From Glandiceps talaboti (Eukaryota; Hemichordata; Enteropneusta; Spengelidae): a stretch of 64,000 bases of DNA. The number at the start of each line of letters is the position of its first letter. The first letter of the stretch is position 1. Shown here one piece after another: positions 12,401 through 24,400 of this stretch. The notes below the pieces were generated by a model. That model did not search any database, was not told the origin of the DNA, and saw nothing but the letters and a program-made list of their open reading frames with translations. The stretch spans positions 10,182,501 through 10,246,500 of the forward strand of contig NC_135553.1 of NCBI RefSeq assembly GCF_964340395.1. The letters are read 5' to 3'. A program made the translations under genes and the position numbers.

Positions 12401-15400
12401 TATTTAGTCGTAGAATGCTGAAATGTGTCAACAGAAAAAATCTAGGACAGTAGAGTCGGTTATGTTTTTGTTAAAATGTAATAATGCTAGGATGTGTCGA
12501 ACTTTCGTGTACATCATTTGTACATTGTTGTACTAGATTGTAGATGTAACAAATATTATATATGAAAAAAAACAGTGTAGATGATATACTATATCCTAAG
12601 TAAGTGCAGTCTGAGAGTGCTGGGAAAAGATATACATTGGCCAGATTTTATTTCAATGTCCTTCGTGCAGACATTATGTTTGCATGACTGAGATTAAGGT
12701 TTAAGAGTCAGAACTATAAAGTACCATGAGAATATTTCATCTTCATGCGTGGCTTCATGTAACAGTTCTAATGAAATAAAATCTAGCCAGTGTATTTATG
12801 TCTATAATCACTACTTAGTCTAGAATAAAATTTATGTAAACCGTGCCTGGTATAAAACGTAAAGCTGGGACTAGATTTTGAAAATATGTATGTTGTGATA
12901 AGCCATCTTTAGCAGTGTTTTCACCAAGGTGTGGGGACCCTGGTAACAGAGGAGAAAATCATGAAAAATGTATATATTTTTAGTAGCTCGGTTAGATTTT
13001 ACAACCTGACTGTTGTAACAAAAATACACTATTTTGGATGTAATTTCCAAATTACACTACTGATTGTTATATTTGTGGATTGACATTAAATCACTATACA
13101 ACCATACAAAGGTACATAATTTATGACAACACATAAAATTGGTTGTGTAATGTCTGTAGCCCGAGGAATATTGGCCCATTTGTTAACAATAGAATGGGGG
13201 TTTGACTATTTCCGTTTGTGAAACTAAATCATAAAGTGTAATTATTTTTTTTCATTGCAGTGGGCATCCCAACAATAAAATGGTGTGGTGCAGAAGGCGA
13301 TTACAATGTCATGGTTATGGAACTCCTTGGTCCAAGCCTCGAAGATCTCTTTAATTTTTGTTCAAGAAAATTTAGCCTTAAAACAGTTTTACTTCTAGCA
13401 GATCAGTTGGTAAGTAGATGACTCAAGTGATTTATATTATTTTTTTGCGTAAAAATAAGTCTCACATTTCACAACTCAGTGGTTGGATACATATATGTGA
13501 ATCACCTTGTAGTTGAAACTCAGTTACTGTCCTGGTCTGTTCCTGTCATTCAGACTTGTACATAGTGTATATCTAATTGGTGATGGTCGGACACTTGAGT
13601 TTTAGTAGAGTTCAGGAGTAGAGTAGCAGCCAAGGCTGTTTTCTCATCTGTGCGTTGGTATGAGAGATAAGCCTAGAGATTGCCAGTGTTTTGGTTTCAT
13701 GTTAGTCATCTACTCTAATCACTGACCCCGACTCTTGACCATGCTAGATTCATTGGGCTCCGTGACAGCTGGGATTATATTGTTGTGTAAATCCAGTCAC
13801 TTATTGCATTATTGAAATAACATGTGTTCCAAACATTTAGAGTGTGTTGCTGCCTAAAAACTACACATAAAACTAGCTGCAATAGTTGTAGCGTTTGCTG
13901 TGATTTTGAGGGTTTGTTGTTCTGTTTTGTGGGTTTTTTTTCGTTCGATGTTTAACTGGAAGCAAATACTACAATTCCTGTAATGTTAACGCAAATAGAC
14001 GGAAACCATTCAGATCTGAATCACAAAGTAGGGTGGATTTTTCTGCTAAATTACGCCTTACCTGCCAAAAAATTGGACATTTCCTAACTCTACCATTAAT
14101 TACAAAGCCGTCAAGACCCAAGAAATACCCCCAATCCATCAACATCGGCAAAAGTAGCAACACATGCATTATTTTGAAACAGGTAGTATGCTGACATTTT
14201 ACTCACGTTTTCAGCATGATCTCATCTATTTGCATTAACGTTACAGGAATTGTAGATTTGCTTCCAGTTAAACATCTGACTGAAAAAAAGCATAAGACAG
14301 AAGAAAATACCTTCAAAATCACAACAAACACTACACATAAAGCCTGCTTGAAAATGTCGCCATTTTGTGTGAACTGATAGTTTAAGGATTAGGAAAAAAA
14401 TTATGTTCAGGAGTGGCTCATGTACTCTGTTCATGTATAACAAATGAGAGGCAAAATAATTTGTGGAGGTGACCAAAATTTTGCTGACGTCAGCATCAGT
14501 CAGGGGTGTATTACAATAGGTTGTCATTAATGTCCACCCCTGACAATGTTGACGAAAGGTCAGCAAAAATTTCTTATTCACACCCAAATTTTTTTTTGAC
14601 TCTCGTGAGTCGAAAGTTAAATGTGTAAATTACTTTCAGCTAACTATAGAGTTAAAGTATTCAGCCCATATGGTCCAATATACACGAGTCATGTGAACCA
14701 ATGTTTTCAATTAACGTTGTCAAAATTAAAAGCTAAGTGAGGTTTGATGAACAATTCTGTGTACCATTGCTGGTATGTTACGTACAAACCTGGAATCTAT
14801 GCCTGTTCAGTAGTTTGTAGCAGTCAAATGCTCCTTATCCTTATTTAGTAGCTTTTTAAGTTGTTTGTATATATTGCAAAATGTGTCACTTTGGCTGGGA
14901 AATTTCTGTCTGGAGTGCCTACTATCTGTGGGTATTGAATTCTCATATAAACATATTTCTGTCATATATCATATTGCCACAAACATGACAAACTATAATT
15001 GTGTAAATATGATTGTATCCCTGAATTATTATTATATGTCAATGAAAATTAATGCATGAAAATAATGTAATACCCAGAAGTAGTGTTGTGTCAGAATGTT
15101 CTGATAGTCATTCTGTAGCCTACATTATCAAACAGTTCATAGCCCAGAGATTTGGCTATCTTGTTTGAACACGTCATTCACCCAAACAGAGTCAATCAAG
15201 CCAATGTGTAGAGCCAGATTACAGCCAAGTCTCTAGGCTATAGAGTCCACAGTGTTAGGAAATTATTTTACAGCCTCAGGCAGATCACTGTACTTCAAAG
15301 AAATTTCATAAAATTGTTAAAAATTACGGAATGTATTATCATGTAAATTCCATGTTTACATGAAATCAACAAATAAAATTGCACTATTCTTCTATTGCCT

Positions 15401-18400
15401 TCATTATTCCTCTCCATGTAGTAAAAATATAAATGTGGTTTGATTGAACCGACACATTCAGTTTTGTAATTCATGTATAAACTTGACAACTCAGCAGTGA
15501 ATCAAGGAGTTACAGCAATCAGCATGATGTTTGGCATCCTTGAAATAAAATGTTCTAGAATATTAAAAAAAAAAAAAAAATACCAGACAGATTCAATTTG
15601 CCCATCAATATATTCTGGACATGTTTTTAATTTAAAATTCATTACATTCATGTTATCAACCTGGTGACCATACAAATAGGCAAGAATTAAATGTCACTCT
15701 TCTCATGCATACTAACATCTAAACATGTATTGTTAGTTAGGTATCAGAAACAATGAAACCCAAAAAACAAATGGTTTATTATTTAACCTCAGCAAACATA
15801 ACAAAGACTCAAATCAACACTTATTCTGGCTGGTATAAATTGTATGGATGACAATGTATGTAGATTAGAACTAAAAATAGTACCAATGGAACTGCTTCAA
15901 CTTGTGAGACCTGATGCAAGTGAATGCATTCTTGTGGTAATGAGCCTAGTGAAGCAAGAATGTCTTCAAGTATTTCGCTGGAGTTGGTCTTTCCCAGGCA
16001 TAGTGTCAGGATATACCAGTGGCTTAAAACATGTGCCATTCATTAGAGTAAAGTCTGGCTATTATCCAATAGTATCTATGCTTAGACTATAGTACTGTGG
16101 TGAAGTTACAGTGACTATTTTAGAAAATAAGAAGTGCGTCATAGTTTGTAAGTAATTGCAATAAAAAGTTAATTAATTAACCAGAATAATCGAAGGATGC
16201 TGACAGCCTTCTTTACCCAAGGATTAATGTGATTAAAATCCGATGTAGATGTTGGCTAATCGTTCATTGCTTTTTTACCTTCGTTATTTTGCCTGAATTG
16301 ACCTTCTTGGTACATGTTTAACTTTTTATCCTGATCATTTGTACATTTGTACATCTGAACTGGTGCCCATGCCCATGCTGTTCTGCTAAGTGAGCCACAC
16401 AGCCAATGAGGTTGCGTCTTACTTGTCATGGGCATATGCATTGAATATCAACAAACAACAGGGCATTACTTGTGCACACAGGCAACTGACAACGTACAAA
16501 GTATTTCAACTGTGATTGTATTACTATATATTTACGGTAATTAAAGAATTCTTGTTTAGATGTACCTCTATGCATTTCATCTTATCTTACATGTTAGTTA
16601 CATTGCAACGTGTTTCCTGGGTAGTGTTCATGTTTATCTCAATGAACGTGTACGCATTCTCTGTAGTACGCTTCTCCTCAAACGTAAAGTAGTCATGAAG
16701 TATTGTACGATTCATAGAAATATTTGCCAGTTGTGTTATATGAACTCAAAAAAGGGGAAATTTAAGAAATAATTTCTAAAAAAAAATGTCTTTATCGTGA
16801 AAATTTTGGTCGCGTCGCATTGCATTGTGTTGCGTACACTATAACCTGTCTTCAGTAAGACGCAACCTGATTGGCTGTGTGGCTCACTTAACAGAACAGC
16901 GTGGGCATGGGCGCCAGTTCAGATGTAGAGGAGGCGATCAGGATAAAAATGTAAACATGTACCATGAAGGTCAAGTCAGGCAAAATAATGAAGGTAAAAT
17001 AGCAATGAACGATGAGCCGACATCTGCATCGGATTTTATTTTTTAATCAGATTGCCCAAAGATGTGTACCATGTTTCAATCTTTGCATTTTTAAAGGCCC
17101 ACGTAAGATGGGGATTAAAATTTAGATGTGAAAACAATTGTCAGGTAGAGCTACATTATCAAAGAAGTTGTCCCTGAACTCAGAACAATAGACTGGTCCT
17201 ATCTAATCCTCATGGCTCCACAGATGAGATAACACTAATACTAAGCTAGGGGATTCAAACATTTGGCTTAAAAATGAAAACTCTAGGTAAAGGACTGTGT
17301 AGAGGTATACTACATTTGTATATTATGACTCATAATTAGGGAACACAATTTACATGTATATCTATTCACATTATTGAAATTTGAAGCAAGGTGACTGCAT
17401 TCAATGACCTTGGCATACTTAAATTGTAGGAGTGTGTCATTCTGGTAATAAATGTTGTTATATGTATTTAGCCTTCTAGCCTTGACTTTGATCACTGGCA
17501 TGTTGTAATAAATGCAAAGGAGAAGGCCTGCTACTGTTGTGTGTCATATTTAGGTTGGGCAGCATTATACAGCAACAGTGTAACTTTAATTCCAGAATAA
17601 TTTTTTCATTCTATTGTTACTGGCAAACAAAAACCAGAGAAAAGAACCGTCACAGTTCAAAGAGTTGCTGGTACATATGTATGTGTTCATAATGTTTTTT
17701 TTGTGTGAAATATGGAAATTTCAGATTATGGTACTTTGTGAATTGTCAGCCCTATATTTATGGTTTATTGAATTTGTGTGCATGGATTTCAACATTGTAA
17801 TTTACATGGAAGGTCATACATTTGTACATTTTATTTAGATATGCATCGATTTTGTGAAATATGAAAATTCAGAATGTGGTGTTTTTATGGATCACACGCT
17901 ACATGGTTTTCTTGTATATACTTTTTTTGTAGATTAAAATATTGTAATTTACATGGAAAGTTCATAACATTCTATTTTGATTATTCAGTCACTTCTTGAC
18001 AATTTTTGTCAAGGGTGTCACCTTTTCCAGACTGTAGTATTTGTGGAATGATAATTAGATGCAATAAGAGTGACATGGCTGGTCATACCCTGGGGCGTTT
18101 GTGGGTCAAAGTAAACAATCACCTAGAGTGTTTGATTGTAGCAGATGGTAGGACAATCTGATACAATGTCAGATTCTCAGTTGATGGTCTTTGCAGCTCA
18201 GATAGAATTGATGGGGGGGGGGGGGGGGTAAATGACAACGCTTTCAAAATTTGCAGACTATAAAAAATTAAGTTTGATGGAAGATTATCTAGAATTTGAT
18301 GTTTCCGTGTTTTGTGATGAGATAAAATACACCATAAAAAATTTCAAAATCTTTAGATGATGTGTAGTGTGGTGTTTAGTGTTTTGCCATAGACTATTGA

Positions 18401-21400
18401 GTGACATCACCCCAGGGTCTATGGTTCACAATGCTAAATTCTTCCCAGGTCTGCAATGTTTTTGCTAAGGTTGGGAAACCCCGGTAACAGAAAGGGAGAA
18501 TATGATAAAACTGATGTAGTTTCCGATACATTGTACATAATGTTGGTGGGGAACCCCGATAAAATGACGGCGAACTTGGGTAGATTTTACCTACTTACCG
18601 CCCTTAACAAAAACACTGTCATAATATATCATAGTGGGTACTGTCATATCATTTCAAGAGCAAGAAAAAATGTATTAAAAAAAAGGTTAATTTAGTATTT
18701 TGCTCTTTTGTTAGAGAAAATTACTGGCCTGTCAGCTCTCTCATATATTAATTTTGTTGTATCAACTATCATTATAGCCAAGATAACTAACTTGCATGCT
18801 TCAAAACATGTTGAAAAAAAATACTATATCTAAATCGGACGCATGGGACTAGAATTTGTTATACAAAGTGGCTCTGAAGGTATTAATGTACAGTATAATT
18901 TGATTAATGTATTGTAAAATACAAGGTCAATGCTATAGATGTGGGATTATTGACCCCAAGAGTGTGAGCTCTGAAATGATTAAGATAGTAAATATTAATT
19001 TGTATCATTAGATAGCGTGATAATTTCAGTTTTTAACGTGTAATATTTTAAATTAAAAGATTTATCGTGTGGTTGTTTGATACTAGAGTAGTTTCAGGGT
19101 GCAATATCATACTAATGTACCTTTCTTTTCCCCCCAACAGATCAGCAGAATTGAATACATTCACTCCAAGAACTTCATCCACAGAGATGTAAAGCCAGAC
19201 AATTTCCTCATGGGGCTGGGTAAAAAAGGCAATCTTGTATATATCATAGACTTTGGACTAGCCAAGAAGTACAGAGATGCACGGACGCATCAACATATAC
19301 CATACAGGGAAAACAAAAACCTTACAGGGACAGCCAGATATGCCAGTATCAATACACATTTAGGCATAGGTAGGTAGCAATGTCGTTAATTTGTCATCAT
19401 CGACTGAGATAAGTTTTCAAGTCAGTTGTGGTCTGTTCCTTTCATAAGGACCCTTGCAGGACTTGTAATGTGTCACTATTAGTACAAATTGTTGTCATGC
19501 AGTGGCTGTGCACGTCAAGTACAACACTTGAGTTGCATTCAATTTGTCTCTCATCGTAGATTGAATCACACAGATGTCAGTTTTGTTCATTGTAGCCACT
19601 GGAAAACTAGACTTTCCATTCGTCATTATAAATCACACAGTTGTTGTAGCTGTGCTGCCAAGTGAATGATAGCATGGCTTATTAACTATGACAGCAAATG
19701 AATTAGGTGGGAGCCGTGCTATCCTCAAGTGCACTTTACTTCTTCAGTCTCATTCCAACACTATGGGACAGCAATGGTAACTCTGTATTCTAAAGACAGG
19801 AGGCAAATAATACCATAGATTAGTCGTTGTCTCAAGTGTCAAAACCCTGGGGTCAGGCATGCAGGACTTTTGTCAAAGCATTTATTGTTTGATGGGTTTA
19901 GTTTCACTGATTATCAAAGACAGCTATATTAAAACTTTGTGAACATGATGAATTTGGTGTACATTTTATAACTTCATATCTCAATCAGTGAAATTAAAGT
20001 GAAATTAAAACAATTTTGCTAGCCCCAAGGATACAGAAGTGAAATATAAGTTGAGCTAATATAGATACTTATATACTTTGCCACCAACTTTCATGAGCAT
20101 ATAAACTTCTCCATAGGGATATAGCGTAACTTGATGGGAAACAGTCGAACAAACATGTTTACACTGTTTGAAAATACTAGTAGTTCACAGGGTCAAACTT
20201 GTAATTCTTATTGCTGGCATATTGTTTTTATGATTAAGATTATAATTGGTCAGCCATAACTGCCTATTTAGATGCTATTCCTTAATATTTTTCATGGTTC
20301 AGCAAAAGAAAATATGAGTGACCTAAGGGGCCTTTGTCGCTACTCATCTAGCGACTCATAGTGACATCCCTTAGGTCAGGAGTATTTTCCAGCTGAGTGA
20401 AGAAAAATATTGGAGACTAACTGTTATACCAGTGCCAGTAATATCAAAGAAAAATCGGGGAAAGTAATGGCAATCTTGAATGTTTTGACTGATATTTCAA
20501 ACACAGCAGAACCAGTGACACGCACGCATTGTCGTGATGTAGAACGACCAGCGTATATAGTCCATATTTTTTGTTGAACCTGGCTCGTGCATGGTATAAA
20601 TTGTGTTTATGAAAAGATCATAATTATCCAGCCATAACTGTATAATGTTTTTGTACATAGAAGTGAATATGTTTGCACCTTTGTTTCAATTCATTTCTCT
20701 TAAATTTTGTGTCTGTCAAAACTCAGAAAATTAGTTGGCAATAAATGTGTAAGTCTTTGTCATGGTCACACTATATCATATCAAGCTTGTCTTTCAAATG
20801 AAAGGTAGGTTTCACATACAGTGAGGCCACGATAAATATGTGGGCTGTTTCCCAATTTAATTGTGCTGCTTTTTACTGGAGAGCCTATATACCATTGTAT
20901 ACTTCTCCAATATAACGTGTCTATGGGCGTAGTCCAAATAGTGATCACAGGTCATTGTTTTGATGCTTTAGGTATTCAAATCAAGGGGTCATTGACCTGA
21001 TGGCTAATTGTATGTTTTGCTTAGGATGCGTTGCTTACATTGTGATGCATGATACATGTAGTACTACTGTAGGTTGTATTGTATACTTCATTTTCACTGG
21101 GATACACATCTACATTCAAGGTCATTACTGTTATCATCAAGTCCCAGATATGCAACCATTTCCTTCTCTTTGTGTGATGACTGGAAATTCTAGTCCAGTG
21201 ACCTGTTTCTGTTTTCACATCAAAATAACGACAACAGGTCAAAGGTCAAATGCACAGAAAGAAAAGGAATCAGATAAATAAGAATTACATGCTTTGACCT
21301 AAGCAGCAGTGAAATGATTTTACATTATTCGACAATATTTGTGTTTATAGAGAGGGAAAGTATGAATGAAATAAAGTGGTCTTGTCATAGACAAGTAGTA

Positions 21401-24400
21401 ATAAAACCCATATGAGTGCTAGTAGTTTTGTGACTGAATGAAGGAACTGCGGGAGATAATTTCATGCTTTGAAGGAAATAATTGCAATTTTGAATGTGTA
21501 TGTTTGTTCTACTGCTCCACCACCACATAGTCAGTGACATGAATGGGCAGTGTTGTGACATGGAACAATCGGTATTTTTTGTTGTGGTGTGTACAACTTG
21601 GTGAAATTAATAGGAAAATCATGTGACCCCCAGTACTATTGTTCATGTTGGTGTTCTTTCGAAATGCTACTCAAACTAGGATGGTAAGACTAACAATGTA
21701 TATAGAAAAGCAAATTGACACGCTTTTCATTTTTGTTCTTGCAGAGCAAAGTCGAAGAGATGATTTAGAATCACTGGGCTACATGCTAATGTACTACAAT
21801 CTAGGTAGTCTACCATGGCAAGGTCTCAAAGCAGCCACCAAGAGACAAAAATATGAAAGAATAAGTGAAAAGAAGATGTCAACACCAATAGAAATACTTT
21901 GCAAAGGCTTTCCATGTAGGTGATAGTCTTGTCAAATTTCAACTTTGACCCATCACTGCTTTCAAAGTACGCTGGTCTATCTTCTTTTCTTTGCTTTTTC
22001 TTCCCATTTCATATGTCTTCTATGCATAAACTTCTGGATCACCCTAGCTATAAACAGGGTTCTCTACAGGCAGTTAATCAAGTTGTACCTGTATGCATAG
22101 CAAATCATATTTGGTATGTAAATTAGATTATTTACATATCAAAATGTTTTGTTATGTAAATACATGATTTGCATTTAAAACCCAGCTGAGAGTAGGCTCT
22201 TGTCTAGCAAATTAGTTTTGGCATGTAAATTGTGTGATTTACATATCAAAATACTGTTTTTGGTATATCAATACATGATTTGTATATCAAAAACCCAGCA
22301 GAGAGCCTCTTGTCCAGCAGATCAGGGTAGATATGTAAATTGTGTGATTTGCATATCATTTGCTTTTGATATGTAAATATATTATTTGCATATCGTAACT
22401 ACAAATGAAAGTAGAGAACCTTGTATGGTGGCTTATTCCCAATCACACTAGATAATAGACCCTTTCTCTTTCTGTATTTTTCTGTCCAACAGCCGAGTTT
22501 GCAACATACCTGAATTATACTCGGTCATTACGATTTGACGAGAAGCCCGACTACTCCTATCTCCGGCAACTCTTTCGCAATCTATTCCATAGGCAAGGTT
22601 TCACATATGACTACGTCTTTGATTGGAACTTGCTTAAGTTTGTAAGTATTTCATAATTTTTTTGTCTCGGAGTTAGTTTTTGACTAATACTTCTCAACCC
22701 TGTGTCATCAATCTACAGCGGATTTTGCTACGTACCTGAATTATGTCCGATCCTTGGGCTTTGAAGACAAGCCTGACTATTCCTATCTACGACAACTCTT
22801 CCGAAATCTCTTCCACAGGAAAGGTTTCACCTATGACTATGTCTTTGACTGGAACCTCCTCAAAATTAATGTAAGTACAGTATTTCGTTCAGGGTGGCTG
22901 TGTGACAAAGAAATTCATCAATCAAGCAAGGATCCGGGCAAGGTCAAAAGAAGCTGTTGTGTTGGTGATGGGTATAGAAGGTTGATGTGTGGAATTTCAT
23001 TTCATATTTTTACTGTCATTTATGTAGTCAACGATTTCCACAATTATTCCAATATTTTAGTGTTTGTATGTCGGGAAGTTTTTTGCAAGAGATAAAATCT
23101 TGCCAAGTACCTTGAAAATGTTTCCTGTACGTTTGTGTGGTAAATTATAGTGTAATGGAAAGTATTTCAGCTAACAAATTACCCTGCTCTATGAATATGT
23201 TCCTGAAACTTGGCAGAAACACTGCACAGATACCATCACTTTTAGAAATTCTAAGGAAGAAAGAACTCTTTGAAAATGAAGGTCTTTAGAGTTGTAAATT
23301 TGCTTGAACAAAGTAATTCTTTCATTCATGTTTTCACCTAATCCTTAACCAAAATGGTATAGTCTTATTGTATTTTTGCAAGAGACTATTCCATTTAACA
23401 ATAAAGAAGGGAAATAGGGTAAGTGTACTGTTTTATAACTGCTATCTAAAGCAGGTAAGAATGTACTTAGTCTCTGTGAACTGAATATCTATTTTGCATA
23501 TCAACTTGCTTTTCAGATTAGCTGAGTCATCATGATATAGGAGTACATGCAATGTCTTTTGAACAATGGGGGTCATTCATGTGTGGAAACAAGTTCTCTA
23601 TCATTACAGATTAGTCATTGATTTACCACACACTGCAAAAGCCATGATAACAAATTTGATACATAAAATTTGAAACAAACAGGATCATGCAAATCAGTGC
23701 AGATGTCACATGAGATTGTGTGGCTGTTTTATTTTGAGTTTACTTTTGTCTTTTCAGAAATCAGAATCATTTAAAAAACAGTCAATTTCACCAGACAATG
23801 CCAAAACTATGTCACACACACACACACACACACACTTTGTTTAAAATGGCCTTATGGATTAGGAGTTGGTATTTATTTTGGAATGTCCATTCATAACACA
23901 ACTTTATCATGGTGTCCCTTACTTGAAAAATCAACATAAAACAACTTATGCCAAGTCATTGTTTGTAACTCCAATACATTGCTAAAAACTACAAAAAAAA
24001 AATGTGTAAAAATGTTTATTGAACAGACAATAAACATTTTATGCATTTATGAATCTTTTACAATATATTGAGTTACAATCAAGGACTTGGCGTATGTTGT
24101 TTTATGTTGATTTTTCAAGTAAGGATGCCATGATAAAATTGTTTTATAAATTACAAATTCCAAATAAATACCCAGTCGTCATCCATATGGCCACAGTAAT
24201 TACAGACATTAAGTTCAATGTTATACTCAATAATGTGCTGCAATTGTTCTTGTTCTTTCATTTGTAATCAGTTGGTAACTCTGAAATATTTCCTTATCTA
24301 CGTATGTTTAGCACCAAAACGATAAAAGTAGGTGTGTGATATAGTTTAAGCAATGTTTGATGAAATTGATTGCTAGATATCAAGTTTTGTCATCCCTGCT

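Noticed and set aside
15545-15600. Processed pseudogene suggested by the A17 tract
   Set aside because: No gene-like sequence precedes the A tract and no target duplication was found.
22105-22396. CRISPR-like array
   Set aside because: Units are diverged tandem copies without spacers of regular length, and the context is an animal intron.
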